Shown: one piece after another, positions 51,011 through 61,128 of the stretch | Numbering within the stretch: position 1 is the first letter of the stretch | How the letters are laid out: every line of letters starts with the position of its first letter | Assembly (NCBI GenBank): GCA_003217735.2 | Contig: CP031585.1 | Span: forward strand, 248,001 to 312,000 | Direction of reading: 5' to 3' | DNA from: Marinibacterium anthonyi | Lineage (GTDB): Bacteria > Pseudomonadota > Alphaproteobacteria > Rhodobacterales > Rhodobacteraceae | DNA length: 64,000 nt | Position numbers and translations under genes: made by a program | The notes under the pieces: model-generated | Databases searched by the model: none | What the model saw: the letters and a program-made list of their open reading frames with translations, nothing else | Told to the model about the DNA's origin: nothing

Positions 51011-51028
51011 CCCCGGCTTCGGCCGGGG
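51011..51028 (+). terminator. TTCG-loop hairpin before rnhB
   Basis: CCCCGGC-TTCG-GCCGGGG, a 7-bp stem with a stable tetraloop followed by TTG. It is about 120 bases after the previous stop and 15 bases before the rnhB start, so it may instead be an mRNA leader element of rnhB. Confidence 0.45.
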
Positions 51029-51042
51029 TTGTCATGTGGCCC

Positions 51043-51666
51043 ATGACGCAGCCCGATTATTCCTACGAGACCCGCCTTGCCGCTGCCGGCGCGCTGCGCG
51101 TGGCCGGCACCGACGAGGTCGGGCGTGGCCCGCTGGCCGGTCCGGTCGTCGCCGCCGCCGTGGTGCTGGACCCCTTGGCCATCCCGGCCGGCATGAACGA
51201 TTCCAAGACCCTGTCGAAGAAACGCCGCGCCCGGCTGGCCGCGCAGATCCTGGAGGTGGCCGAGGTGGGCATCGCCTGGGCCTCGGTCGAGGAGATCGAC
51301 GAGATGAACATCCTGCAGGCCAGCATGCTGGCGATGGAGCGCGCGGTGGCGCGGCTGGACGTGCTGCCCGATCACGTGCTGGTGGACGGCAACCGGATCC
51401 CGCAGGGGTTGAGCATGCCGGCCACGCCCGTGGTCGGCGGCGACGGTCGGTGCCTGTCGATCGCCGCCGCGTCGATCATCGCGAAAACGTGGCGCGACCG
51501 CATCATGGTGGATTTGGCGCAACAGCACCCGGGCTACGGGTGGGAAACCAACGCCGGATATCCGTCAAAAGCGCACAAGGCCGCGCTCCGAGATCTTGGT
51601 GTGACCCCACATCATAGACGTTCGTTCCGACCGGTCCACAATATCTTGTATCAAGGCAAACTGTAA
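51043..51666 (+). CDS. rnhB: Ribonuclease HII
   Basis: A 207-residue RNase HII. Catalytic acids D24-E25 in [13 protein letters not shown] and D115 in HVLVDGN are present, as is the C-terminal [15 protein letters not shown] block. It removes ribonucleotides from DNA and RNA primers. ATG 51043 leads into the domain; ATG 51034 is in frame and also possible. It precedes ccrM, an order common in alphaproteobacteria. Confidence 0.95.
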   Translation: MTQPDYSYETRLAAAGALRVAGTDEVGRGPLAGPVVAAAVVLDPLAIPAGMNDSKTLSKKRRARLAAQILEVAEVGIAWASVEEIDEMNILQASMLAMERAVARLDVLPDHVLVDGNRIPQGLSMPATPVVGGDGRCLSIAAASIIAKTWRDRIMVDLAQQHPGYGWETNAGYPSKAHKAALRDLGVTPHHRRSFRPVHNILYQGKL

Positions 51667-51672
51667 CTAATT

Positions 51673-52864
<1,192 letters not shown>

Positions 52865-52895
52865 ACCAACCCTGCAATCGAATGGAACACCGCCC

Positions 52896-52955
52896 GTGCC
52901 TGCGGCCTGATGCAGGCACGACACCTGGCCCCGCCGTGACCGGCGGGGCTTTTTT
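52896..52955 (+). terminator. ccrM terminators
   Basis: First hairpin GTGCCTGC/GCAGGCAC (52896-52919), then a classical intrinsic terminator GCCCCGCCG-TGAC-CGGCGGGGC followed by TTTTTTG (52928-52955). Confidence 0.93.
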
Positions 52956-52960
52956 GTTGT

Positions 52961-53036
52961 CATGTCCCACGCGTGGGACATGTCGGCGGGTGTGGGATTT
53001 CAATGGGTTGCAGAGGCGGATTTACCATTTCTTAGG
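52961..53036. repeat. Palindrome plus TTTACC element, copy 2
   Basis: A palindrome, here extended to 22 bp by flanking C/G (core 20 bp at 52962-52981), then GCGGATTTACCATTTCTTAGG with TTTACC at 53021, 59 bases from the palindrome start exactly as in copy 1 (3476-3550). It follows the ccrM terminator. Confidence 0.8.
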
Positions 53037-53469
53037 GATTGGAACAGTGTGGAGGTGTTGTGCTTTCTGCCGGGCGGGGGGGGCCGGTGGGGCGCGGGGG
53101 ATGAGGTATTTGGGCCAAGAAGAAGCAGGGGGGCGGGAGAGTCCGATGCCTTGCGCCAGCGGCGGGCGGGTACTGCCGGTTCGCGGGGGGATATGGGGGT
53201 GTTTTGTCTTTGGGGCGTGCCAGGGCGGTCGGGGCCGTGGCAAGGAAATCGACGGCCTGGTTGGCGAACCGGCGGCAATCGGGGCTATCGGTTGGCGTAT
53301 GGGCACAGGCGCGGGCGGTGCTTTCGCCATCAAGCTGCGCCCACGACCGGCAGGCGGTTGCGGTCGATGCTGCCGGCCCAGTCGGGGCGGTTCCGTGGTG
53401 CGTTGGTGTCGAGCCGGGCGCGGGATCGGCCAGGGTGAGCGTGCGGGATCGCCGCCATGGGGGATGAGG
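53037..53469. other. Gene-poor stretch after ccrM
   Basis: About 430 bases with no supported gene. At 53104-53130 GAGGTATTTGGGCCAAGAAGAAGCAGG resembles one arm of the shared terminator family without its partner arm, so a decayed copy is likely. The remaining frames are Gly/Arg-rich shadows. Confidence 0.5.
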
Positions 53470-53961
53470 TCAGTCCGTCGATGACGGCTGGCCCCGGCGC
53501 AGGGCCTCGGCGAATTTGGGCATCAGGCGGACCAGCGTGTCGAAGTCTTCGTCGGACCAATCGGCGAAACCGTCGGTCAGCAGCCGTTCGCGGGCGGCGT
53601 CGATGGCGTCGGTCATGGTCTTGCCCAGCGGGCGGATGACGGCCTGGCGCTGTCGGCGGTCGGAGGGGTTGCCGCGTCGTTCGATCAGCTGAAGGTCTTC
53701 CATCTTGCCCAGCTGGCGGCTGACGGTGGTGTGGTCGCGGCCGACCCTGTCGGCCAGGTCGACCACGCCGATCGGCCCCAGCCGTTCGATCAGCACCAGC
53801 AGGGGAAACAGCGCGCGGTCGAGTTTTATCCCCGCGGCGCGGATGATCGCATCGTCCCGCTGCGGCCCGTTCATCATGCCGACGATGTCCAGGACGGCGC
53901 TGTGCAGCTGGCGCAGTTTTGCGGAAGTGGGTGTATTTTGCACATTGTTTCTTGTCGTCAT
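53470..53961 (-). CDS. MarR-family regulator
   Basis: A 163-residue MarR-type winged-helix dimer protein (GVVDLADRVGRDHTTVSRQLGKME for the recognition helix region and ERRGNPSDRRQRQ for the wing). GGAG precedes the ATG. It is divergent from the oxidoreductase at 54016 with only 54 bases between starts, and a palindromic site lies in that gap, so it most likely represses both genes and answers a phenolic or electrophilic ligand (family knowledge plus inference). Confidence 0.9.
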   Translation of the reverse strand: MTTRNNVQNTPTSAKLRQLHSAVLDIVGMMNGPQRDDAIIRAAGIKLDRALFPLLVLIERLGPIGVVDLADRVGRDHTTVSRQLGKMEDLQLIERRGNPSDRRQRQAVIRPLGKTMTDAIDAARERLLTDGFADWSDEDFDTLVRLMPKFAEALRRGQPSSTD

Positions 53962-53997
53962 CGATGTTCTCCATTATGTGCATATTACACATTGTTT
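53941..53997. promoter_or_regulatory. MarR operator region
   Basis: ATGTG-CATATTA-CACAT (53976-53992) is an inverted repeat between the divergent starts; CACATTGTTT is repeated directly at 53941-53950 and 53988-53997. Confidence 0.65.
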
Positions 53998-54015
53998 AGG
54001 CCAGGATGACCCGAG

Positions 54016-54957
54016 ATGAAAGCAGCCATTGTCCGCAAGGCAGGGGAAATGCCCGTTTATGACAGCTTTGAGGCCCCAATTGCCGGGGCGGGCGAATGCA
54101 CCGTCGACGTGATCGCGGCGGCGCTGTCGCCGCTGGCGCGCGCCCGGGCGTCGGGGGCGCATTACAGCAGCACGGGGCAGTATCCCTTTGTGGCGGGCGT
54201 CGACGGGGTTGGCACGCTGGAGGATGGCCGGAGGGTCTATTTCGTCCTGCCGCGCGCGCCGTTCGGGGCCATGGCCGAGCGTACGGTGGTGTCGGTGGAC
54301 CGGTGCGTCGCGCTGCCCGACGGGCTGGACCCGGAGATGGCGGCGGCGCTGGCCAATCCGGGGATGTCGTCCTGGGCGGCGCTGACCTGCCGGGCGGATC
54401 TGAAACCGGGCGAGACGGTTCTGATCAACGGGGCGACGGGGGCGTCGGGGCAATTGGCGGTCAAGATCGCGCGCCACCTTGGAGCGGCGACGGTCATCGC
54501 GACGGGGCGCAGTGCCGGGAAGCTGGACGGGCTGGGCGCGGATGCGACGATTCTGCTGGGCGATGACGCCGAGGCGCTGGAACAGCGGTTCGCGGCGGTC
54601 TTTGCCGGGGGCGTGGACGTGGTTGTCGATTATCTTTGGGGGATGAGCGCCGAGCGGATGCTGATGGCGGCGGCCAAGGCCGGTCCGCAGGGCCGGCGGC
54701 TGCGGTTCGTGCAGGTGGGCAATGCGAGCGGGGCCAATATCGCGCTGCCCGGCGCGGTGCTGCGGTCGGCGGCGATCGAGCTGATGGGCAGCGGAATCGG
54801 CAGCGTTCCGTTCAAGGGGCTGGCGGGGTCCATCGCCGGGGTGTTCGGCGCGGCGCAGGCGGCCGGGCTGGCCTTGCCGATCCGCACGGCGCCCCTGGCC
54901 GAGGTCGCGGAGGTGTGGCCGCTGGGGGATGATCTGCGCACGGTCTTCCGGATCTGA
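54016..54957 (+). CDS. Zinc-free MDR oxidoreductase (quinone reductase-like)
   Basis: A 313-residue medium-chain dehydrogenase/reductase with a GroES-like N-terminal part (GVDGVGTLEDG) and a Rossmann domain with INGATGASGQLAVKIARHLGA for NADPH. Zinc ligands of alcohol dehydrogenases are absent, so it belongs with quinone or enone reductases. Cytoplasmic detoxification of electrophiles is likely. It is divergent from the MarR gene, which probably controls it. Confidence 0.85.
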   Translation: MKAAIVRKAGEMPVYDSFEAPIAGAGECTVDVIAAALSPLARARASGAHYSSTGQYPFVAGVDGVGTLEDGRRVYFVLPRAPFGAMAERTVVSVDRCVALPDGLDPEMAAALANPGMSSWAALTCRADLKPGETVLINGATGASGQLAVKIARHLGAATVIATGRSAGKLDGLGADATILLGDDAEALEQRFAAVFAGGVDVVVDYLWGMSAERMLMAAAKAGPQGRRLRFVQVGNASGANIALPGAVLRSAAIELMGSGIGSVPFKGLAGSIAGVFGAAQAAGLALPIRTAPLAEVAEVWPLGDDLRTVFRI

Positions 54958-55007
54958 GCCGGGGCGGGAAGTCTGCGGTCTGGTTGGCGGCCGGATGAAT
55001 TCGGTGC

Positions 55008-55038
55008 TTGACCTCAAGGGGGCTTGAAGGGCTAGACC
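55008..55038 (+). promoter_or_regulatory. SoxR/MerR-type promoter operator
   Basis: A -35 TTGACC (55008-55013) overlaps the inverted repeat CCTCAAG-GGGG-CTTGAAG (55012-55029). With the 19-base spacer typical of MerR-family promoters the -10 would be TAGACC (55033-55038), 40 bases before the MFS ATG. The half-site CCTCAAG matches SoxR boxes. Confidence 0.65.
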
Positions 55039-55077
55039 GCCCGCAGGACAGGCGGATCTGGCAGGCAGGACCTTGAT

Positions 55078-56349
55078 ATGACGGCAGTATCGCAGCCCGG
55101 ACAGTCGGGAGGACTGGGCCGGTTCATCGTTGCAAGCGGGTTGACCAACCTGGCCGACGGGATTGCCACGGTGGTCTGGGCCTGGATGGCGTCGCTGCTG
55201 ACCCGCGATCCGGTGCTGATCGCGCTGATGCCCGTGGCGCTGCGCCTGCCGTGGTTTCTGTGCGCGCTGCCGGCCGGGGTGGTGACCGACCGGGTGGACC
55301 GGCGGGCGCTGATCCTGGGGATGGACCTGGTGCGGGCGGTGGCCTTTGGCGCGGCGGCGGTGATCGTGTGGGCGGCGCTGCCTTTTGCGCCACCGGCAGA
55401 GCAGGGGACGGCGATGCCGGGGCTGTTTGGCGGGCTGATGGGCTGTGCGCTGCTGGTGGGCACGGCCGAGGTGTTTCGCGACAATGCCGCGCAGACCATG
55501 CTGCCGTCGGTGGTGCCCCATGCCGAGCTTGAGCGGGCCAACGGGCGGCTGTGGAGCGTGGAGCTGGTGGGCAATGCGCTGCTGGGGCCCGCGGTGGGGG
55601 CCTTCCTGATTGCCTGGGTCGTCTGGGTGCCCTTTGCGCTGAATGCCGGGGTCTTCGTGCTGGCGGCGGTGCTGGTCTGGGGCCTGCGCGGGTCGTTTTC
55701 GCCGGAGAGGGGACCGGAGCGGAATTGGCGCAGGGAGCTGGGCGAGGGGCTGGCGTTTCTGAGGGGCGCGCCGTTGCTGCGGCTGCTGGCGGTGATCACG
55801 GGGGTGTGGAACCTGCTGCACCAGATGGTGGTGATCGCGCTGGTTCTGCACGTGCAGGAAAACCTGGGGCTGGGCGCGCAGGGCTACGGGCTGATCCTGG
55901 CGGCGGGCGCGGTGGGCGGCATCGCCGGGGGCTTCGTGGCCGAACGGGTGGTGCGCGCGATGGGGGCGGGGCCGGCGGCGCAGTGGATGACGCTGGCCTC
56001 GGCCGTGGCCTTTGCGGCGATCCCGCTGGCGCCGGGCGGCATCGCGCTGGCGCTGGTGCTGGCGGCGTTCGAATTCACCGGGCTGGTGTGGAACACGGTG
56101 TCGGTGTCCTACCGGCAAAGGGCGATTCCCGGTGCGCTGCTGGGGCGGGTGAACAGCATCTACCGGCTGCTGGCCTGGGGGATGATGCCCGTCGGCCTGC
56201 TGGTGTCGGGGCTGATCGTGAACGGGGCCGAAGCGGTGATGCCGCGCGGTCCCGCCCTGTCGATGCCCTTCGTGGTGGCCGCCGGCGGGGCGGGCCTGCT
56301 GACCCTGCTGGCCTGGCGGCCGCTGGGGCGGGGGTTCCGGGCGGTTTAG
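55078..56349 (+). CDS. MFS exporter under a SoxR-like operator
   Basis: A 423-residue major facilitator (MFS_3-like; LADGIATVVWAWMASLLTRDP start, LPAGVVTDRVDRRALI loop, ERANGRLWSVELVGNALLGP). GCAGGA precedes ATG 55078. The SoxR/MerR-type operator directly upstream suggests induction by redox-active compounds or metals, and export of them; in non-enteric bacteria SoxR often controls such pumps. No SoxR gene is in the window. Confidence 0.85.
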   Translation: MTAVSQPGQSGGLGRFIVASGLTNLADGIATVVWAWMASLLTRDPVLIALMPVALRLPWFLCALPAGVVTDRVDRRALILGMDLVRAVAFGAAAVIVWAALPFAPPAEQGTAMPGLFGGLMGCALLVGTAEVFRDNAAQTMLPSVVPHAELERANGRLWSVELVGNALLGPAVGAFLIAWVVWVPFALNAGVFVLAAVLVWGLRGSFSPERGPERNWRRELGEGLAFLRGAPLLRLLAVITGVWNLLHQMVVIALVLHVQENLGLGAQGYGLILAAGAVGGIAGGFVAERVVRAMGAGPAAQWMTLASAVAFAAIPLAPGGIALALVLAAFEFTGLVWNTVSVSYRQRAIPGALLGRVNSIYRLLAWGMMPVGLLVSGLIVNGAEAVMPRGPALSMPFVVAAGGAGLLTLLAWRPLGRGFRAV

Positions 56350-56426
56350 GCTGTGTTCGCGGCCGGGGCCTTGGCGGCCTGGGACTGGGTGCGACGGCCG
56401 CCGTCCGGCAAGGGATTTCCGCGGGA

Positions 56427-57035
56427 TCAGCCGAAATCGGCGGGCGACAGGCTGCCTTCGCGCAGAAGATGTTGCAGGGTCCAGGCCACGCCAAGCGCAT
56501 CGTCAAGCCCGTCGTGGTCCTGCACCGGCGGATGGTCGATGCCGAACCGGGCGGCGAGCGTGTTGGATCGGGTCTGGTGGATGTCGTCCAGCGCCATCCC
56601 GGCCTTGAGAAGCAGGTTGCAGGCATTGCCGAAGCGACCCACGGGGATGACCGGTTCGATCCCGGCGACATAGCAGCTGATGGCGATCATGTTGAATTCG
56701 TCCTTGCCCCAGGACCACAGCGTCGCGCCCTGGGAAAACCCGTCAAGCTGGGCCAGCGCATCGCCCAGCGTCTGGCCGCTGGCCGACAGCGTGGCATCGG
56801 TGATGCCGGTCAGCCGGGAAAACAACGGATCGAGCGTGCAGCGCGCGCCGTGGCGGTCGCGGGGGATGACATGCAGGCGGATGGTTTCGGTGATGGGAAA
56901 GCCGCGTTCCAGCGACAGCTTGGCCGCGCCGATCTGGGCGATGACCGGGTCGGGATCGGTGGGACCGCACCAGAACCGCTGCGGCGCGCCGGGGGCGGTA
57001 AGGAATTCGCAGTCGTAGACGATGACGTGGGCCAT
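56427..57035 (-). CDS. DEDD-type 3'-5' exonuclease
   Basis: A 202-residue exonuclease of the RNase T/DnaQ fold: D8 and E10 in VYDCEF, a middle Asp region, and the C-terminal HDGLDDA with His and Asp, which gives the DEDDh set. It could trim RNA or single-stranded DNA; the exact role is unknown. GGGAGG precedes the ATG. A 16-base direct repeat lies in the region divergent from the cyclase gene. Confidence 0.8.
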   Translation of the reverse strand: MAHVIVYDCEFLTAPGAPQRFWCGPTDPDPVIAQIGAAKLSLERGFPITETIRLHVIPRDRHGARCTLDPLFSRLTGITDATLSASGQTLGDALAQLDGFSQGATLWSWGKDEFNMIAISCYVAGIEPVIPVGRFGNACNLLLKAGMALDDIHQTRSNTLAARFGIDHPPVQDHDGLDDALGVAWTLQHLLREGSLSPADFG

Positions 57036-57054
57036 GACGGCGGAACCTCCCTGT

Positions 57055-57085
57055 GGGTTATGTGCAGACCGGGTTATGTGCAGAC
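57055..57085. repeat. 16-base-period direct repeat
   Basis: GGGTTATGTGCAGAC occurs at 57055-57069 and 57071-57085 in the exonuclease/cyclase divergent region; it might be a paired regulator site. Confidence 0.7.
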
Positions 57086-57170
57086 TAGGCAATGGGCGGG
57101 CCAAGTCCACCTCGCCTGAACGGCACGAAGCGGTTATTTCTGGGCCCGTGCCATTCCGGAGCCCTGCCCG

Positions 57171-58553
57171 ATGACCGACGTGCCTTCCCCGCGACTGACC
57201 TTGCTGAACCGCATCTGGCCGCGCACCAGCCCGGCCGCGCCACCGCGCGACCGCTATGCCGAAGCCGCGCTGGAGCGGCACAAGCGCGAGGGGCTGGAGA
57301 TGGCGGTGCGGGCGCGGTGGATCGCGCTGGCGGTGGTGGCGCTGATGTTGCCGGTGCTGAACTTTGCATGGGAAATGCTGTGGTACGAGGCGCTGCTGGC
57401 CGCGCTGGCCGCGATGGGATGGCTGCAGCGGCGGGTGGGGCGCGTGGGTCTGTCGTACCTGGAACTGGGGGTCCTGTTCGCCGACCTGGCGCTGCTGACC
57501 GTGGCGCTGGTGCTGCCCAACCCGTTCCAGAACGATCCCTGGCCGGCGGCGCTGGCCTATCACTTCGGCAATTTCAACTATTTCTTCATCATCCTGGCGG
57601 CCGGCACGCTGGCCTATTCCTGGCGCACGATCACCGCGATCGGGACCTGGACAGCGGTCCTGTGGGCCCTGGGCGCGGTCTGGGTCCATGTCCGGGGGCT
57701 GCACATCCCGGCGCTTTCGGCGGCGACCGAGGCGGCGTTCGGTGCCGATCCCCGGATGGTGGACCTGCTGGATCCAAACCGGGTGCAGGCGGACATCCGG
57801 CTGCAGGAGATCGTGGTCTTTGTCATCGTGGCCAACGTGCTGGCGTTTTCGATCCGGCGGCTGCAGCGGCTGGTGCTGTCGAACGCGGCGCTGGAACGCG
57901 AACGGTCGAACCTGTCGCGCTATTTCAGCCCCCGCGTGGTCGAGGAACTGTCGCACAAGGACGAACCGCTGAAGGAAACCCGCGAACACGAGGTGGCGGT
58001 GCTGTTCGTGGATATCGAAGGGTTCACCGTCTTTGCCGCCGGGCGGCCCCCAAGCGAGGTGATCGGCGTGCTGCGGCGGTTCCACGAAATCGTCGAGGGC
58101 CGGATCTTTGCCCATGGCGGCACGCTCGACAAGTTCCTGGGCGACGGGGCGATGGCGACCTTCGGCACCCCGGAACCGGGGGATCGGGACGTGGTGAACG
58201 CGCTTGAGGCGCTCAGGGCGATGATCGGGGCGATGGCGGGATGGAACGCGGAACGGGCAAAGGCCGGCGAGGCGCCGGTTCGGGCGCGGTTCGGGATGCA
58301 TTTCGGCCCCGTGGTTCTGGGCGATATCGGCGCGACGCAGCTGGAATTCGCGGTGATCGGGCACACGGTGAACGTGGCGAGCCGGCTTGAGGCGCTGACG
58401 CGGGACCTGGGCGTGACCGCGATCCTGAGCGAGGACATGCGGCGGGCCGCGGTGTCGGCGGATGTTGACGGGCTGCTGGACGGGTTCGAGCCGCGCGGCG
58501 CGCAGCGGATCCGGGGGATCGACGGCGAGGTGTCGGTCTGGGCCCTGGCGTGA
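57171..58553 (+). CDS. Membrane adenylate/guanylate cyclase
   Basis: A 460-residue cyclase. Residues about 48-235 contain six or so membrane segments; residues 245-262 (NLSRYFSPRVVEEL) form the linker typical of this class, and 273-450 a class III catalytic domain with D281 (FVDIEGF), K321 and D325 (DKFLGDGAM), and the GHTVNVASRLE block. The Lys favours ATP, though the partner position is LEFAVIG (Glu) instead of Asp, so cAMP is likely but not certain. It is the second cyclase in the window. A long GC hairpin follows. Confidence 0.87.
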   Translation: MTDVPSPRLTLLNRIWPRTSPAAPPRDRYAEAALERHKREGLEMAVRARWIALAVVALMLPVLNFAWEMLWYEALLAALAAMGWLQRRVGRVGLSYLELGVLFADLALLTVALVLPNPFQNDPWPAALAYHFGNFNYFFIILAAGTLAYSWRTITAIGTWTAVLWALGAVWVHVRGLHIPALSAATEAAFGADPRMVDLLDPNRVQADIRLQEIVVFVIVANVLAFSIRRLQRLVLSNAALERERSNLSRYFSPRVVEELSHKDEPLKETREHEVAVLFVDIEGFTVFAAGRPPSEVIGVLRRFHEIVEGRIFAHGGTLDKFLGDGAMATFGTPEPGDRDVVNALEALRAMIGAMAGWNAERAKAGEAPVRARFGMHFGPVVLGDIGATQLEFAVIGHTVNVASRLEALTRDLGVTAILSEDMRRAAVSADVDGLLDGFEPRGAQRIRGIDGEVSVWALA

Positions 58554-58562
58554 GGCCGGCCA

Positions 58563-58627
58563 GCCCCCCGAACGCCCCCGAACGCTCCCGCCCACCCACC
58601 CCGCGTTCGGGGGGCGTTCGGGGGGGC
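58563..58627. terminator. Long GC hairpin between convergent genes
   Basis: The left arm 58563-58585 and right arm 58603-58627 pair over 23 bases with two one-base bulges; each arm itself holds a repeated CGAACGCCCC-type unit. It lies between the cyclase and alkB genes. Confidence 0.75.
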
Positions 58628-58628
58628 C

Positions 58629-59774
58629 TTAGCGGGGCAGCGGCAGGCCGCCCTTGAAGTAGGGTTTCCAATCTTCGATGTCGGGATAATGCTGGCGGCG
58701 CCAGGCGCGTACCTTCGGGTTCATGACCCGGCGCCAGAGCGGCGGGATCATCGCCGCCACGGTCATCACCGGGTAGCCGTAGGGCAGCTGGGGGGCGTCG
58801 TCTTCGTCATAGGTCTGCAGCAGGGGAAATCGGCGGTCGGGCTTGTAATGGTGGTCGGAGTGGCGCTGCAGGTTGATCAGCAGCCAGTTCGACGCCTTGT
58901 GCGAATTGTTCCAGGAATGGTGCGGCTTGACGTGTTCGTACCTGCCGTCGCCCAGGTGGCGGCGGGTCAGGCCGTAATGTTCGACGTAATTGGCCAGTTC
59001 CAGCTGCCAGATCGCGGTGATCGCCTGCACAAGGAACAGGCCGAGGCCGGTCCACCCGCCAAGGAGCGCGGCCAGCGCCAGCATGGCGGCCTGCAGCGCC
59101 CCGTAGCGCCAGAACGGGTTCGATCGGTGGTGCCAGGAAAGATTGCGGCGCGCGAGCATGGCCGTTTCGGCGGCGAAGGCGGATGTCGGACAATTGCGCA
59201 GGACCCGGGGGAAATAGCGGTGAAAGCCTTCGTTGTAGCGCGCGGTGACGGCATCGCGCGGGGTGGCGACATACCGGTGATGGACCAGCAGGTGTTCGGA
59301 GCGGAAGTGGGAATACAGCACCATGGCCAGCAGGATGTCAGCCAGGTTGCGTTCCAGCCGGTCGGACTGGTGCATGAGTTCATGCGCATAATTGATGCCG
59401 ATGGTGCCGGTCAGGATGCCGACACCGACGAAGAGCCAGGTCTTTTCCCATCCCGTCAGGTGGGTGGCGGGCGCGGCGTACCAGATCAGCCCGAACAGCG
59501 TGACGACCTGCACCGGCACCCAGAGGGTGGTGAGCAGGCGGTAGGCCTTCAGCGTTTCATCGGGCGTCTGCGGATCGGCGTTGGCCTTTTCCAGCCCCGT
59601 GGCCAGGTCCAGTCCCCAGAACAGCCACCAGGCGCAGAACGGCAGCAGGATCAGCGTCCAGCCCCCGTTCACGGCGGCGACGACCGCCAGCGGAGGCAGC
59701 AGGAACGAGATCCAGAACGGCGCGGCGTGGCGCAGGGAATGCAGTTTCGCGGGGGCGAGGTAGGGGGCGGTCAT
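58629..59774 (-). CDS. alkB: Alkane 1-monooxygenase AlkB
   Basis: A 381-residue integral-membrane di-iron hydroxylase. All histidine boxes of AlkB are present: HELMH (131-135), EHLLVHH (160-166), the hallmark NYVEHYGL (262-269) and LQRHSDHH (302-309). It hydroxylates medium-chain alkanes to 1-alkanols with electrons from rubredoxin. No rubredoxin or rubredoxin reductase gene is nearby, so partners must be elsewhere. It lies downstream of mutY on the same strand, with a terminator between. Confidence 0.94.
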   Translation of the reverse strand: MTAPYLAPAKLHSLRHAAPFWISFLLPPLAVVAAVNGGWTLILLPFCAWWLFWGLDLATGLEKANADPQTPDETLKAYRLLTTLWVPVQVVTLFGLIWYAAPATHLTGWEKTWLFVGVGILTGTIGINYAHELMHQSDRLERNLADILLAMVLYSHFRSEHLLVHHRYVATPRDAVTARYNEGFHRYFPRVLRNCPTSAFAAETAMLARRNLSWHHRSNPFWRYGALQAAMLALAALLGGWTGLGLFLVQAITAIWQLELANYVEHYGLTRRHLGDGRYEHVKPHHSWNNSHKASNWLLINLQRHSDHHYKPDRRFPLLQTYDEDDAPQLPYGYPVMTVAAMIPPLWRRVMNPKVRAWRRQHYPDIEDWKPYFKGGLPLPR

Positions 59775-59887
59775 GGTCCGTCTCCGGTGATCGGGGCGAA
59801 GGTAGCGCAGGTCCGTGCGCAGGGAAACGGCAGCTGTGTCGCGGGTGTGCCCTTGGCGGGACGGGGCTTGGGCGGAGGTGGTAGGCC

Positions 59888-59954
59888 GGGGTATTTGGAA
59901 AGAGAAAGAAGCAGCAGGGCACGACTTTGGCTTCTTTCTCTTTCCAAATACCCC
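59888..59954. terminator. Shared terminator family, copy B
   Basis: Perfect 25-base arms (59888-59912 and 59930-59954), GGGGTATTTGGAAAGAG... and complement, ten bases past the mutY stop on the minus strand. Same family as 12340-12406 and 62389-62457. Confidence 0.88.
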
Positions 59955-59964
59955 AATCCCGTCC

Positions 59965-61047
59965 TCAGGCTCCGCGCCACAGGTTGAAGGCCTTGCGCAT
60001 CACCGTCGGCAGGTCCGACGGACGGAACGTGTGCTTGTCGGCGAAATGGCCCCTTGCAGGGGGCGTGTCGTTGGGCAATTCGGCGTGCAGCACCGTCAGG
60101 ATCAAATGGAAATGGGTGAAGGTGTGGCGGACCTCTCCGTTCAGGATCTGCCAGCCGGCATCGGCGGGGGGCGCGGGGACAGGCGCGTCCGTCCAGTCGG
60201 ATCCGGGAAAGCCCAGCATGCCGCCCAGCAGCCCCTTGTCGGGGCGGGTTTCCACCAGCAGGGCGCCATCCTGGCGCTGGCCGATGTATAGGTAGCCCCG
60301 GCGCACCGGCTTGGCCTTTTTCGGCGTCTTCTTCGGCAGTTCCGGCGCGGTGCCGCGGGCCCGCGCAAGGCAGGGGTCGCACAGGGGGCAGATGCCGCAG
60401 GCGGGGCTCCTGGGCGTGCAGATCGTGGCGCCAAGGTCCATGACGGCCTGGGCGTGGTCTCCGGGCCGGTCCTTTGGTGTCAGATCCGCCGCCTTTGCCT
60501 TCAGCTCGGGCTTGGCCAGGGGGAGCGGCGTGTGGATGTCGAAGAGGCGGGACATGACGCGTTCGACGTTGCCGTCCATGACGACCTCGGGCAGGTCGAA
60601 GGCGATGGCCGAGATCGCGGCGGCCGTATAGGGGCCGATCCCCGGCAAGCCCAGCAGCGCGTCGTGGTCCGCCGGAAATTGGCCGCCGTGGTCGGACACC
60701 ACGGCACGCGCGCATTTCAACAGGTTGCGGGCACGGGCGTAATAGCCCAGGCCCGCCCATTCGCCCATGACGTTGGCATCCTCGGCCCCGGCAAGCGCTG
60801 CCACATCGGGCCAGAGCAGGGTGAAGCGGGTGAAGTAGTCCTTCACCGCCGCCACGGTGGTCTGCTGCAGCATGATTTCCGACAGCCAGATCCGGTAGGG
60901 ATCGCGGTGTTCCCCGCCCGCGCGGGCGGCGGGGCTGATCCGCCAGGGCAGGTCGCGGGCATGGATGTCGTACCAGGCCAGCAACGCGGCCCCGATGTCG
61001 TCCGCCGCGTTTCCCACGACCCCGTTTCCTTCAACCCTGTCACGCAA
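59965..61047 (-). CDS. mutY: A/G-specific adenine DNA glycosylase
   Basis: A 360-residue MutY. Catalytic E57 (LSEIMLQQT), D158 (VVMDGNV) after the helix-hairpin-helix GLPGIGPYTA, and the 4Fe-4S cysteines C210, C217, C220, C226 (C-x6-C-x2-C-x5-C) are all present; the C-terminal part is the 8-oxoG-sensing Nudix-like domain. It removes A mispaired with 8-oxoG. The start is TTG at 61047 (AAAGGA upstream) or GTG at 61017 (AAGGAA upstream); both are possible. Divergent from dciA. Confidence 0.94.
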   Translation of the reverse strand: MRDRVEGNGVVGNAADDIGAALLAWYDIHARDLPWRISPAARAGGEHRDPYRIWLSEIMLQQTTVAAVKDYFTRFTLLWPDVAALAGAEDANVMGEWAGLGYYARARNLLKCARAVVSDHGGQFPADHDALLGLPGIGPYTAAAISAIAFDLPEVVMDGNVERVMSRLFDIHTPLPLAKPELKAKAADLTPKDRPGDHAQAVMDLGATICTPRSPACGICPLCDPCLARARGTAPELPKKTPKKAKPVRRGYLYIGQRQDGALLVETRPDKGLLGGMLGFPGSDWTDAPVPAPPADAGWQILNGEVRHTFTHFHLILTVLHAELPNDTPPARGHFADKHTFRPSDLPTVMRKAFNLWRGA

Positions 61048-61128
61048 CTTTTATGTCCTTTCTCGGCGGTTCCGCTGGTCCCCAACGCCCAAACGCATAC
61101 AATGGTCCGGAACGAGACGGAAACAACC

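Noticed and set aside
50632-51042. Upstream extension of rnhB in the same frame
   Set aside because: It overlaps another gene and contains no RNase HII sequence; the conserved domain begins right after ATG 51043.
53037-53469. Several open frames after ccrM
   Set aside because: Gly/Arg-rich, no ribosome sites, no domain, and mutually overlapping.
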